64,000 bases of DNA from Actinobacillus vicugnae (GTDB taxonomy: Bacteria; Pseudomonadota; Gammaproteobacteria; Enterobacterales; Pasteurellaceae). The notes beneath the pieces are model-generated. The model made no database searches and had not been told where the DNA came from. It saw only the letters and a program-made list of their open reading frames with translations. This document shows, piece by piece, positions 1-8,919 of the stretch. The stretch's first letter is position 1. Every line of letters starts with the position of its first letter. The stretch spans positions 124,001 through 188,000 of the forward strand of contig NZ_CABFJY010000011.1 in assembly GCF_901687125.1 (NCBI RefSeq), written 5' to 3'. The translations under genes were made by a program, and so were the position numbers.

Positions 1-239
1 GTGCGAGCGAGCACAAACGGATCATAAAGTGCGCTTAACTGCTTCTGTAATTGTTTTTCGTCATCTAAATTTAGCTCGATGCCTTGACTTTCAGCTAGCT
101 TAATTTGATAAGCTCTTGCACCATAGATAACGCGATTTTTATCACCAACATCTAAGTGTTTGAAATAATAAGTTGTGCCTTCAAAATCAAACTGACCAAC
201 ATTGGCTTTATTTTGCAAAATTAATTCTCTTAAATTCAT
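1..239 (-). CDS. Tail assembly chaperone, lambda gpG-like (partial, 3' end outside window)
   Basis: The first 79 codons of a minus-strand gene that runs off the left edge. It starts at the ATG complementary to 237-239, with AGGTGG as ribosome site about 6 nt upstream. The protein begins MNLRELILQNKANVG and contains a TTYYFKHLDVGDKNRVIYGA stretch, as in the tail assembly chaperones that follow the tail-tube gene in lambda-like phages. The family helps the tape measure assemble and often makes a longer frameshifted product (gpGT). The slippery site would lie outside the window. The family call rests mostly on position after the tail tube and on size and style, so it is moderate. Confidence 0.6.
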   Translation of the reverse strand, partial: MNLRELILQNKANVGQFDFEGTTYYFKHLDVGDKNRVIYGARAYQIKLAESQGIELNLDDEKQLQKQLSALYDPFVLAR

Positions 240-256
240 ATTTCCCACCTAATAAA

Positions 257-286
257 AAAGCCACCTTTTTTTATTTAGGTGGCTTT
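257..286 (-). terminator. Hairpin terminator between tail tube and gpG-like gene
   Basis: A perfect 10-bp stem, AAAGCCACCT (257-266) with AGGTGGCTTT (277-286), around a 10-nt A/T loop. In the leftward transcript it is followed by TTTATT. It lies just after the tail-tube stop and would lower expression of the downstream gpG-like gene. The next gene's ribosome site repeats the AGGTGG arm (see findings). Confidence 0.75.
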
Positions 287-294
287 CTATCCAA

Positions 295-945
295 TTATGC
301 TGTAATTAATAAATAATCACGTGTTGATTTTTTAATTTTGACGTTACTGTCAAACTTCGCTAATACTTCACCGCTGAAACCTGCTGATGTCTGAATAAAG
401 CCTGAACCATATAAAGCGCCTTCTTTATTTGGAAATACGCATTTATAAGGAAAAGTTTCTTTGTTGTAAAATTTGCCACGAAGTACGGATTGCATTTTAT
501 CGCTAGGCTTATAATAGAATTTGAAGTTTAAAGCACCAAATTCAATTTCACCTGGTTCTGTAACTTTTCCTTCGTCGCAAATAGTTGTCACATCTTCTTC
601 ACCAAGGCTATCTCCCTCACTTTCAATTGAAGTCAATGTGCACCACTGATCGCTATACTGCACTTTGGCAATGGTAGCCTTCGAAAAGTCTTTAGGCAGA
701 TCAAAACGTTTCCAGCTTACTTCGTCAGCTAACGTAATCAAGCTATCGGCCACGGCTTTAACGGGATAATACCCATCCATACCACCAAGACCACTAATAA
801 AAATACAATCGCCAGCTACTAAACCAGAGGAAGCAACGGTAATTGTAGGTGTTTCTACAGTACAAGCGGTGATTTTTTTGGTGGCTTCAAGCCCAACACC
901 GACATAAAATTTTGTGCCTTGAACCGGCGTAGTTTTTTTACTCAT
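295..945 (-). CDS. Phage tail tube (major tail) protein
   Basis: A 216-aa protein in the position of lambda gpV, directly after the gpU-like gene and before the gpG-like gene. Tail-tube proteins polymerise into the inner tube of the siphovirus tail. The N-terminal half is rich in beta-strand patterns (VQGTKFYVGVG, TITVASSGLVAGDCIFISG), fitting the tail-tube fold. It starts with ATG at 945 preceded by GAGGTAAATA, and overlaps the gpU-like gene by 8 nt. A strong terminator follows, as is usual for a protein needed in high copy. The assignment follows from gene order plus fold style; no catalytic residues are expected. Confidence 0.8.
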   Translation of the reverse strand: MSKKTTPVQGTKFYVGVGLEATKKITACTVETPTITVASSGLVAGDCIFISGLGGMDGYYPVKAVADSLITLADEVSWKRFDLPKDFSKATIAKVQYSDQWCTLTSIESEGDSLGEEDVTTICDEGKVTEPGEIEFGALNFKFYYKPSDKMQSVLRGKFYNKETFPYKCVFPNKEGALYGSGFIQTSAGFSGEVLAKFDSNVKIKKSTRDYLLITA

Positions 946-1369
946 TATTTACCTCTACGGAGTATGTGACATTAAAAGTCATGGTCGCTGTATGCCAACT
1001 AACTTGTTGCGAATCCTGATCATAACTATATTTAGCAAATTGCAGTGTATCTACAACACTCAATATATCTTCATCGCCTGTTAAGCTTTGTAAGATAAAT
1101 TCTGCAAATTTATCTAATTTGGCTTGAGCGTCATTGCCTGATTTAAGATAAATTTGAATATTTAAATCAGCAGATAATTCCATACCACAAAACGATACGG
1201 AATCAGCCATACATTCATCTATAAATACTGCAACTGCTGGTGTATGTTCTTCAAAATCTACAAATGTAGGACGACCATTAAACCACTGCTCAATTGTCAG
1301 TTGTTGATCCTGAAATTTTTTTTGCAAAAATTCTAAGACCTTTTGTCTAACATGATTATTGGCTATCAT
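938..1369 (-). CDS. Minor tail protein U (tail terminator)
   Basis: 143 aa, resembling the lambda GpU family. gpU forms the hexameric ring that stops tail-tube polymerisation and caps the tail for joining to the head. The pattern of an N-terminal helix (IANNHVRQKVLEFLQKKF), a central beta segment ending in IYLKSGNDAQAKLDKFAEFI, and a C-terminal strand (TATMTFNVTYSVEV) fits this family. Its start overlaps the stop of the gpZ-like gene by 4 nt (ATGA), so the two are translationally coupled. Gene order Z-U-V is the same as in lambda. Confidence 0.8.
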   Translation of the reverse strand: MIANNHVRQKVLEFLQKKFQDQQLTIEQWFNGRPTFVDFEEHTPAVAVFIDECMADSVSFCGMELSADLNIQIYLKSGNDAQAKLDKFAEFILQSLTGDEDILSVVDTLQFAKYSYDQDSQQVSWHTATMTFNVTYSVEVNNE

Positions 1370-1890
1370 TTCAATGCCACCATTAAATTTTTCGTGAGTT
1401 CGGTTTTAATTTGTTCAGGATAGTTATCAAGCTGTTTCTCGTACGAACTTGTAAGAGGTCTCGCCAACGGAATTTTCACAACATCAATGGAATAGCGCTC
1501 TCTACCACGTCTTTGCATGATATGAGTACGACCAGTCTTGAGTCTTTGAATAAACCCTCTCTTAATAGCATACTTACCAACAATTATCGCGCCTCGCCCG
1601 ACCCACATTCGATTACTTCGATTTTCAAAAAGCCGAATAGCCGGCATATTTGAGCGTATAACTCGAATATTTGCCATTTGGCGGCTTTTATTAGCTTTGG
1701 TGATCTTCGACCGACTGCGAATGGTTTTTTGTGGTACACCAATATCCTTCGCAACCTCTTTTGTTGCGCTAGACATTGCTTTCCGAGCGATGGTATTTAA
1801 CGATCTGCTGACAGCATTTGGCAATTTTTGATTAACAACTCTTTCCAAGTTACGGCTAATTTCGTTTAGCCCCGAAACTTTAACAGTCAT
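1366..1890 (-). CDS. Minor tail protein Z
   Basis: 174 aa, a basic protein like prophage minor tail protein Z (GPZ), which acts in tail completion and head-tail joining. Visible features are an N-terminal amphipathic region (LNEISRNLERVVNQKLPNAV) and a basic middle part (RKAMSSATKEVAKDIGVPQ, then KTIRSRSKITKANKSR), both common in this family. It lies between the FII-like and U-like genes, as in lambda. Confidence 0.8.
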   Translation of the reverse strand: MTVKVSGLNEISRNLERVVNQKLPNAVSRSLNTIARKAMSSATKEVAKDIGVPQKTIRSRSKITKANKSRQMANIRVIRSNMPAIRLFENRSNRMWVGRGAIIVGKYAIKRGFIQRLKTGRTHIMQRRGRERYSIDVVKIPLARPLTSSYEKQLDNYPEQIKTELTKNLMVALK

Positions 1891-1892
1891 AA

Positions 1893-2201
1893 CTATTCCA
1901 ACCGAACATAGATTAGTCCATCTTCATAATAATAGGACTTCACAAAATACGACTTTACGCCACGTGACACCGTGTCGCCGACACGAGGTTTATAACCAGT
2001 TGAACGGTATAAAGTTAATACTCGAGAAGTCCCTTGACCAGCAGCAGATAATTCATCTTGACTTAAAATACCGTCCATAGTGCGCTGAGACTCATCAAAG
2101 ACGGCGGGATAAATCACGCCGTTGATCTCCCAATCTGACATCATGGTATTTAAGATGGTATTGTCCGCACCTGATAAAGCTACATCAAACAGACTAGACA
2201 T
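1893..2201 (-). CDS. Head-tail joining protein, lambda gpFII-like
   Basis: 102 aa. The size, place (after the decoration protein, before gpZ) and the pattern ADNTILNTMMSDWEINGVIY followed by beta-rich segments match the phage attachment / FII family, which forms the tail-binding face of the head connector. Such genes are sometimes annotated as ATP-binding sugar transporter-like proteins, which is misleading. It overlaps the upstream decoration gene by 8 nt. Confidence 0.7.
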   Translation of the reverse strand: MSSLFDVALSGADNTILNTMMSDWEINGVIYPAVFDESQRTMDGILSQDELSAAGQGTSRVLTLYRSTGYKPRVGDTVSRGVKSYFVKSYYYEDGLIYVRLE

Positions 2202-2520
2202 TAATTTTCACATCAACCGTTGTCGATTGTGTGCCAGATGGTTGCCAAGCAATACCTAGGCGTTTGTTACTGCCACCATTGGTGGTTGTTGCACCTTCTG
2301 TATCTGACCAATACAGAACTGCACCTTGTTTAATATCATCTGCCTGTTTTGCTGGTACATTAAACACGCCAGTTGTTGCGCCAATACCTTCTTCTTTCGC
2401 TTCAACATTGCTTAACGCAATAGCCACCAAGTCACCAATGACTACAACATCACCGCTTTTGATTTTCTTCGCTGCTACAAAGCGCACGGTATTACCGTCT
2501 TGAATTAAATTCTTTGCCAT
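2194..2520 (-). CDS. DUF2190-family capsid decoration-like protein
   Basis: 108 aa of the DUF2190 type, a small beta-rich protein placed directly after the major capsid gene in many siphoviruses and thought to decorate the head. Typical segments are MAKNLIQDGNTVRFVAAKKI, SGDVVVIGDLVAIALSNVEA and KQGAVLYWSDTEG. It follows a terminator hairpin at 2542-2562, so it may depend on readthrough under Q control or on its own weak promoter. The decoration role is inferred from the family's genomic position. Confidence 0.75.
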   Translation of the reverse strand: MAKNLIQDGNTVRFVAAKKIKSGDVVVIGDLVAIALSNVEAKEEGIGATTGVFNVPAKQADDIKQGAVLYWSDTEGATTTNGGSNKRLGIAWQPSGTQSTTVDVKINV

Positions 2521-2541
2521 AATTGCATCCTTATAAAAAAT

Positions 2542-2562
2542 AAGCCCTCATTGTGAGGGCTT
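2542..2562 (-). terminator. Terminator after the protease-capsid gene
   Basis: AAGCCCTCA (2542-2550) pairs with TGAGGGCTT (2554-2562) around a 3-nt loop. The leftward transcript continues TATTTTTTAT. It lies just after the stop of the capsid gene. Confidence 0.8.
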
Positions 2563-2567
2563 GTAAA

Positions 2568-4628
2568 TTAAGAGTTAGTAACCTTATGAAGGCCGCGAGG
2601 ATCAATCACATTCACGCCAACATCAATACGTACTTTTGACTGTACACCATCAACCGTGAAACCGTGTTCAGTTTCGAGATACGGTGAATCGTTGCCATCA
2701 AGATAGTTAACTTCAATCGCTCGCTTGTTAATACCATACCAAGATTTAGCATCCGACGCTTGTAAGCGTGGTGACTTGATTGGAGTTAATAAGTTGCGAA
2801 TCGGATTGGTAATACCCGAGTTGTTATCTGCGCCAGCAACACTTTCAGATTCAAGGATTTGCTTAGCCGAGAAATAAAGCGATGTAGGTGCAAGCAAGAA
2901 TTCAGGCTCAATCGCTAAAGGCTCACCGTTAGCATCAACAAAGCCATTCATAGCGGTGATCATTTTAGCAATATTCGCAACATCTAATGCAGCATTAGTG
3001 GTTAAGTTCTTACGAGAAGCATCAAATAGCGGTTTGCCATCTGCTAATTTTGTATTGCCGGTGATTAACGCAAAAACCAGTTTTGCTACTGTAGCACGTG
3101 CGGATTGCCCCATTAACATTGGAATACGAGTTAACATCCCCATGTCATCATTAATAATTGCCTGACGAGTAATGGAGAACATTTTGCCGTAGGTGGCAAT
3201 TGCAACATCTACTTGTTTGTCACCTAAAGTACCATAACTATATTCTTCACCTTCGCCAACAACTGGTAACGTGCCGAAACCATCTAAACCAACACGGCTA
3301 TGTTTACGGAAATCGGTTACAGTGCCTTTCGTGGTGAACTGTTCATAATTTTCAGTAGCATTGTTCCAACCTTCAAGCACCGATTTATGTGCTACATCTA
3401 ATAAAATTGAGCCAAAATCGCTACTGGTGTGAGTAAATGCTAAGCCAACAACTTGAGTCGCGCTTTGGCCCGATACGCTCACACCACGATCAATAAGTGA
3501 AGCACGAGCTAATTCACGCAATGACATACCGGTATAGTTATTGTCTTTCGCATTAGCTTTATCTTTATCAAAACCGGCACGACTTAATAACGCCTGTGCG
3601 ATACTATCGCCAACGATATTACCATTGCTAGCATAAGTAGCGACATTATTCGGTGTGCTTGGGGTTGTACCCGAACCAAGACGAGCTAATAGCTTATCTT
3701 TCGCTTGTTCCGCTGTGATATTAATATCACCTAAACAATCTACAAGTAGATCTTGGTGAGCTGAACCAAACGGAGCGAAAACCGCTTTAATAGAATCAAC
3801 ACGCTTAGCCATTTCAGCTTTAACTTGTGCTGAGTTATCTACTGCCTGAGCAACAGCAGATGGATTCACCTGATTTACTGCCGGTTCTGCTACTGGTTGA
3901 GCAGCCGGCGTTGCATTTTGTGCAGGAGTTGCGCCAGCATTACCTTGTGGCTTAAACAACATATTTTTTAATGAGTTAGGCATATTTTTATAGTCCTCTA
4001 AACGTTTAGATTGAATTTGTGCCATTGCCTGTACTGGCTCGGCGAGTTCGTCTGCAAAACCTTGTTCGACCGCTTCTTTTCCGTTCATCCAAGTTTCAAC
4101 AGCTAGCATTTGAGCTAACTCCTCCTCCGTTTTACCAGTTTTGCTAGCATAAGCCGGAATTAAAGTAGCTTCTAACTTATCCAATAGATCAGCGTACTTA
4201 CGCATATCATCCGCATCACCGCCTTGGATTCCCCATGGCTTGTGAATCATCATCATAGCGTTTTCCGGCATGATGACTTTATTTCCAACCATGGCAATAA
4301 CAGACGCCATAGAAGCGGCAAGACCGTCAATATAGACGGTCTTGTTTGCAGGGTGGTTTTTTAATAAATTGAAAATGGCAATACCATCAAAGACACTGCC
4401 ACCTGGCGAATGAATATGTAAATCAATTTGTTTTATATTGCTGCCTAATGCCTTTAAGTCAGTAGCGAATTGCTGTGCTGACACTCCCCAGCCGCCAATT
4501 TCATCATAGATTGAAATTTCAGCTTGATTATTCGATTTGGCTTTAATATCAAACCAAGTTTTATTCTCGCCGTCTTTATTCGTTCCGGTCGTCATGGCGA
4601 CCGGATTCAAGATTGCCGCTTTGTTCAT
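2568..4628 (-). CDS. Prohead protease / major capsid protein fusion
   Basis: 686 aa. Residues about 25-200 are a ClpP-like serine protease: SPGGSVFDGIAIF at 74-86, the nucleophile in GLAASMAS (Ser106), and MMMIHKP with His129. A linker rich in Ala, Pro and Gln follows (about 228-265) with helical scaffold-like sequence to about 310. Residues about 340-686 are an HK97-fold-type capsid domain. The family assembles the procapsid and then trims the scaffold; here protease and shell protein are made as one chain. It starts at the ATG at 4628 with AAGGGA 6-7 nt upstream and overlaps the portal gene by 53 bp. Such fusions are known in some lambda-like prophages. Confidence 0.85.
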   Translation of the reverse strand: MNKAAILNPVAMTTGTNKDGENKTWFDIKAKSNNQAEISIYDEIGGWGVSAQQFATDLKALGSNIKQIDLHIHSPGGSVFDGIAIFNLLKNHPANKTVYIDGLAASMASVIAMVGNKVIMPENAMMMIHKPWGIQGGDADDMRKYADLLDKLEATLIPAYASKTGKTEEELAQMLAVETWMNGKEAVEQGFADELAEPVQAMAQIQSKRLEDYKNMPNSLKNMLFKPQGNAGATPAQNATPAAQPVAEPAVNQVNPSAVAQAVDNSAQVKAEMAKRVDSIKAVFAPFGSAHQDLLVDCLGDINITAEQAKDKLLARLGSGTTPSTPNNVATYASNGNIVGDSIAQALLSRAGFDKDKANAKDNNYTGMSLRELARASLIDRGVSVSGQSATQVVGLAFTHTSSDFGSILLDVAHKSVLEGWNNATENYEQFTTKGTVTDFRKHSRVGLDGFGTLPVVGEGEEYSYGTLGDKQVDVAIATYGKMFSITRQAIINDDMGMLTRIPMLMGQSARATVAKLVFALITGNTKLADGKPLFDASRKNLTTNAALDVANIAKMITAMNGFVDANGEPLAIEPEFLLAPTSLYFSAKQILESESVAGADNNSGITNPIRNLLTPIKSPRLQASDAKSWYGINKRAIEVNYLDGNDSPYLETEHGFTVDGVQSKVRIDVGVNVIDPRGLHKVTNS

Positions 4629-6093
4629 TTGAATTCCCTTGTGTATTTGTTAAATCAGTATCAAATTTAAGACCATGTTTACGGTTTTCTTCAACCTCTA
4701 CTACTCGCCTACGTTTGACTTCGGCTGGATTATTGCCAGAAGCACGAATCGCTTCGCTTTCTGTTGCCAAACCGCCAACGATACGTTTGCGCCATGCTTC
4801 TGCTTCTTTAACAGGATCAATCCAAGGCATAACAGGCCCAGAATACACAGCGTTATAAATAGATTGAGGATCGATGTCCGGTGTAATTTTAATTTCACCG
4901 CTTACAATCGCCATTTTTAACCACTCACGATACATAGGCCGGCTAATTGAGGCGACGAATGTATCTTGTAACACTGCATAGCCTTCAAAGCTTTCGACCA
5001 ATTCTTGACGTTGAGCGGAATAAGTGCCGTTATAATCACGCGCAATACTCGAATAACTCGACCGTGTACCAGCTGCAATCGCACGCATTTGACCGTTGCG
5101 AAACGCCTCAAGGTTTGTATTTGGTCGATTGCTATTAATCATACCAATATCTTCACCAGGCTTTAGGTCATCTACCACTTGACCAGGTGCAATATCAAAA
5201 TAACGATTTGATTCAGCATTACTAGCGTATTCTTCGGCATCATAAATAGCTGGATCACCTTTTTTGATATACATCGTTAACGCTGCAGCAATTCTCGCCG
5301 CTACTCGTTCGGATTCTTCGTAATCTTTCAAATCAGCCAAACGAATAAGCACGGAATGCAACGTACTTACACCTCTGATTTGGTGTAGTCGCTTGCGTAA
5401 AGCAAGGTGTAGCATATTCTCTGCAGGTACACGTTTAACTTTGCCAAACGAACGATAGGTTTCTTGTGGATTTTCTGTGTAAACTTGATAGGCTATCGGC
5501 TTACGCCAAGCATTTAAATATACACCTTGTACTAGGCTACCATCAGAAACCGATTGATTCATCGGAATGAAATCAGGTTCTAATGCTTCAAGCGCAAACG
5601 GTATTTTTGTTGAGTAATTCAAGCCGGTAACATTCCCACGAACGAGCTGGATAAAAACTTCTCCATCTCTTAACCAAGTACGAAGTAGTAATCGCTCCAA
5701 CACTGGGCGCGTGAATTGTCCGGTGACATCAGGAGAAATTGACCATTCAGCCCATTTCTTCCGAATTTGTTCGGCTAACGCCTCATTAACATTACCAGCA
5801 AGATCAAGCGGTTGCGGCTCTACATGAATACCACGCGAGCCAATTACTCTTTCTTCCAATTTATCAAATAGACCACTTACGATATCGTGATCTTGTTCTA
5901 ACTTTCGGGCCTGTTCACGCAATGAAACAGCCGAATGCGCCACAGAAACATTAGCACCTGATGATTCACGTTGTGCTTTATGTGTTCTTGTGGGCTTGGC
6001 GGCTTCGTACATATTTAGAATGTGTCTGCCTTTGGCTCTCTCTGCCGCCCAACCGGGAGAGAAAAATGCAATTGTTTTTTCAATGAGCTTCAT
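4576..6093 (-). CDS. Phage portal protein, lambda gpB family
   Basis: 505 aa, close to the usual length of the lambda-type portal family. The portal is the dodecameric ring at one vertex of the head through which DNA is packaged and ejected. Recognisable parts are the N-terminal EQARKLEQDHDIVSGLFDKL, the LRDGEVFIQLVRG strand, and SYSSIARDYNGTYSAQRQEL, a segment conserved in this family. It lies 2 nt after gpW and overlaps the protease-capsid gene at its 3' end. Confidence 0.92.
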   Translation of the reverse strand: MKLIEKTIAFFSPGWAAERAKGRHILNMYEAAKPTRTHKAQRESSGANVSVAHSAVSLREQARKLEQDHDIVSGLFDKLEERVIGSRGIHVEPQPLDLAGNVNEALAEQIRKKWAEWSISPDVTGQFTRPVLERLLLRTWLRDGEVFIQLVRGNVTGLNYSTKIPFALEALEPDFIPMNQSVSDGSLVQGVYLNAWRKPIAYQVYTENPQETYRSFGKVKRVPAENMLHLALRKRLHQIRGVSTLHSVLIRLADLKDYEESERVAARIAAALTMYIKKGDPAIYDAEEYASNAESNRYFDIAPGQVVDDLKPGEDIGMINSNRPNTNLEAFRNGQMRAIAAGTRSSYSSIARDYNGTYSAQRQELVESFEGYAVLQDTFVASISRPMYREWLKMAIVSGEIKITPDIDPQSIYNAVYSGPVMPWIDPVKEAEAWRKRIVGGLATESEAIRASGNNPAEVKRRRVVEVEENRKHGLKFDTDLTNTQGNSNEQSGNLESGRHDDRNE

Positions 6094-6095
6094 AA

Positions 6096-6320
6096 TCAGA
6101 ATCTCGCCACCTTAAACGTCACACCGCCACGCACACGACGAGCCTTTAACTTCGCTAAGCGCTCCTCCCAGTATTCACGGCCTTTACGAATTTCCGACAA
6201 ATTCTCTCGTGAAACTGAGCGACCGTTAAATGTGACTGTTTTCCCTTGGAGTACGTCCATTTCCGCTTTTGTATAGGCTTCCACCATTGCTTGAGCGTTT
6301 TCAATAGGATTCATAGCCAC
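6096..6320 (-). CDS. Head-tail connector gpW
   Basis: 74 aa with the GpW pattern: an N-terminal helix (ENAQAMVEAYTKAEMDVLQG), a short hairpin (KTVTFNGRSVSRENL), then a second helix (IRKGREYWEERLAKLKARR). gpW binds under the portal after packaging and is needed to attach FII and the tail. Its start overlaps the terminase gene end by 10 nt and the portal follows 2 nt later, as in lambda (A-W-B). Confidence 0.9.
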   Translation of the reverse strand: MAMNPIENAQAMVEAYTKAEMDVLQGKTVTFNGRSVSRENLSEIRKGREYWEERLAKLKARRVRGGVTFKVARF

Positions 6321-8440
6321 CCTCCTGTTTTTCTACCGCCACCATTAATCCAGTTATTAGACTGTTTAGGCTTGGTAACGGGTTGTTTTGCATTTACCAC
6401 TGATTTATTGATCGCCGTTTGTTCAGTTTCTCGCATTGGTGCTTCATCTTTAACAATAATATTGGGATTTGTATCAGGAAGCTGCGCCCAAGCTGGAATA
6501 CTGCTTTCGTCATCCCATTTAATACGATCATAACCTCGTAACATCGCAACCGCTTGGCAATAGCAAAACAAGTCGAAAGCTTCATTATTGCCTTTGCCGG
6601 GTTTACGCCACTTTCCGTCCGGTCCTCTTTCTTCATAAACCAATTCTTCGAAAAACCATTCCCCCAACCAATTAGGAAAATGAATATAGTTAGCACCTAC
6701 CGTTTCGCGATTGAGTGCATTAGCAATTTGATCTTTGAATAAGTCTGTTTGAAGGAGATAAATCGGAACATCGCCGCGCGCATCTGCATGACGATCGGAG
6801 CGATTCATGTTATTAGGATAAGATTTAGTAATAAGTTTACTGCGTTTGGTGCTATCACCTTTTATCAAATAAACTCGTTTTGAAATTTTGTTTGCTCGAC
6901 AATAGCGCCAAAATTTATAAGCGTTATCGGTTACACCATCTTCACCGCCACTATCCACAGCCATAGCCGTAATAGGCATAAATCTATTTTCATCGTTGGA
7001 TAGTCGGTATTGCTTATCGAGCACATCAGTAATCAGTAGATTCCAATCTTCTTGGTAAGCTGAAGGATCAATAGGTAATGCTTCACCATGTTCATTCGCT
7101 CGTAATGAGTAACGAATATTGTATCGATCGATAAGCCATCGTTCGCCATTCTCGCCATAACCAACGACTTGAACAACAAAACGTCTTTTCCTTCCGCCTT
7201 GTACATCTACCGCCGCCAATAAAAAACGACAGCGATCGGGAACAGTTCTTTTTTCCGTTTGCTCTGTGCGTTCCAGCAACTCATCACTTCGTCTTTGTTC
7301 GAGTGCTGATCTCGGCGTGTATGGTAATCCCCAGTCAGTATTTATTACTGCTTTTAGTGTTTCTTCACTGCCGGTATCCTCGTATTCTTTTTCTGCATTC
7401 AGCAATTTGTAAGTAAGTTGTGACCAAGTTTGATAAGCCGCTGCTGGTCCTTCTAACCAAAATGAAGCAATACGAGAATTTCTACCTTCACCGCTAATTA
7501 CTCCACGCTTATCGATTGTTTGGCCTTCTTTAAGCCAAACACCTTTAATATTAAGTTCTCGCTTTAAGTCTGGAGAAACCAAATGCGAACAATGCGGGCA
7601 TTGTAGGCGAGCATTTTCACTTGCTTTTACCAAGTCTAAATCATCACGATAACCGACCATATTCGCCATACTTGGCTCAAAATATTCTGAGCAACTCGGA
7701 CATGGCCAATAAAACCGGCGGCGATCACCACGGTTATAAAGTGATAATATTCCAGTTGTCGGCGGCGCTTCGTGCGTTGAGCTTGGTCTATATTTCACAT
7801 CGGCTATATCTTTACCCGGTGAGCTTTCAACAAGTGTCATGCCGGCAGACATAAATGTGGTGGTACGTTTGGAAGCAAGTGAATATCCGTCACCTTCGCC
7901 ATCAATATCATTTGGCCAGCGGTCATAATCTGTTAGCGCAACATATTTATAATCCGAAGATGAAAGCACGTTAATGGATGGCCAGCCAATTTTTAGCAAG
8001 TTACCCGCACGAAAATACTTGTCGTGGACGTTGTTGTCATTTTTGCGCGGACTCAATCGCTTAGCAACCTCAGGAGAGCAACGGAACATTCGATCAAGAC
8101 GTTTCCGGCTGTGTTCACTTGCTTTTTCTTGAGTAAGCTGAACAAGCAACATATCCGAAGGATCACACACAATGGCGTATGTTATCCAGCCGTCAATCAA
8201 ACCGATTGTTTTCCCAGTTCGTGCCGGCCCGACAAACACAACAGAATCGTATTCACGAGAGTTTAAACAGTTCATTGGTTCCAGCATATAAGCGGCGGTA
8301 TTTCTATCCCATTTTACTGAGTTTGCGCCACCCATCGGAACTCGCATATATTCGGCAACTGCATCAGCAATCTGCATTCGGCGTGGTGCTTTTACGGATA
8401 ATGCAATGTCTTTGCGGATTTCTTTCGGAGAAGCAAACAT
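6311..8440 (-). CDS. Terminase large subunit, lambda gpA family
   Basis: 709 aa. An ATPase and nuclease that cuts concatemeric DNA at cos and pumps it into the head. The Walker A motif GPARTGKT is at residues 71-78, and a zinc-finger-like set of cysteines lies in the middle (WPCPSCSEYFEPS, LQCPHCSHLV). The family end-region SFWLEGPAAAYQTWSQLTY and the nuclease-half sequence AVDVQGGRKRRFVVQVVGYG are visible. It follows the small subunit by 2 nt. gpA-family terminases act at cos sites, so the phage is probably cos-type. Confidence 0.93.
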   Translation of the reverse strand: MFASPKEIRKDIALSVKAPRRMQIADAVAEYMRVPMGGANSVKWDRNTAAYMLEPMNCLNSREYDSVVFVGPARTGKTIGLIDGWITYAIVCDPSDMLLVQLTQEKASEHSRKRLDRMFRCSPEVAKRLSPRKNDNNVHDKYFRAGNLLKIGWPSINVLSSSDYKYVALTDYDRWPNDIDGEGDGYSLASKRTTTFMSAGMTLVESSPGKDIADVKYRPSSTHEAPPTTGILSLYNRGDRRRFYWPCPSCSEYFEPSMANMVGYRDDLDLVKASENARLQCPHCSHLVSPDLKRELNIKGVWLKEGQTIDKRGVISGEGRNSRIASFWLEGPAAAYQTWSQLTYKLLNAEKEYEDTGSEETLKAVINTDWGLPYTPRSALEQRRSDELLERTEQTEKRTVPDRCRFLLAAVDVQGGRKRRFVVQVVGYGENGERWLIDRYNIRYSLRANEHGEALPIDPSAYQEDWNLLITDVLDKQYRLSNDENRFMPITAMAVDSGGEDGVTDNAYKFWRYCRANKISKRVYLIKGDSTKRSKLITKSYPNNMNRSDRHADARGDVPIYLLQTDLFKDQIANALNRETVGANYIHFPNWLGEWFFEELVYEERGPDGKWRKPGKGNNEAFDLFCYCQAVAMLRGYDRIKWDDESSIPAWAQLPDTNPNIIVKDEAPMRETEQTAINKSVVNAKQPVTKPKQSNNWINGGGRKTGGWL

Positions 8441-8442
8441 TT

Positions 8443-8919
8443 TTATTCTTCCTCCGGTTCGCTATCTGCATTCTGAATATGAATAGCTAGTTGATCCCGA
8501 AAATCATCTACTAGCTCCTGAACCCGAATTAATGCTTTCGGCGGCAGTCCGGCATCTCGCTCTAAAATATCAGGCAATGTTTCTAATTGCTGAACAATCG
8601 CTTTCGCCATTGCCGACATTTCTAATGCAACTTCGGTCGCTTCGCACAATTCACCGGTACGTTTTTTATATTCCAATTCTTCACGCTTTGCGCGCCAGTA
8701 AGACAGTTGATCAGACGGTGTCATCGAATCGACATCTGCCAACATCTTATTAGCGAATCCCATCATCAATAAATCGCGTAGAAGATATAGCTTTAGCTTC
8801 GGGTTACTACCCTGTGCTGGTGTAATCGGAGAAACACGCTGAGACACCGTCTGACGGTGCATTCCAGTGATTTCTGCGATCTGATTAATGTTTAATTTTA
8901 GCTCGTGAAAATTTTCCAT
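8443..8919 (-). CDS. Terminase small subunit (DUF1441 / Nu1-like)
   Basis: 158 aa with an N-terminal helix-turn-helix (LNINQIAEITGMHRQTVSQR) as in DUF1441 and Nu1-type small terminases, which recognise cos DNA and recruit the large subunit. A helical middle (LSYWRAKREELEYKKRTGEL) and a C-terminal acidic helix follow. It lies directly before the gpA-type gene. First gene of the head operon in this window; 290 bp of non-coding DNA that probably contains cos lie upstream. Confidence 0.85.
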   Translation of the reverse strand: MENFHELKLNINQIAEITGMHRQTVSQRVSPITPAQGSNPKLKLYLLRDLLMMGFANKMLADVDSMTPSDQLSYWRAKREELEYKKRTGELCEATEVALEMSAMAKAIVQQLETLPDILERDAGLPPKALIRVQELVDDFRDQLAIHIQNADSEPEEE

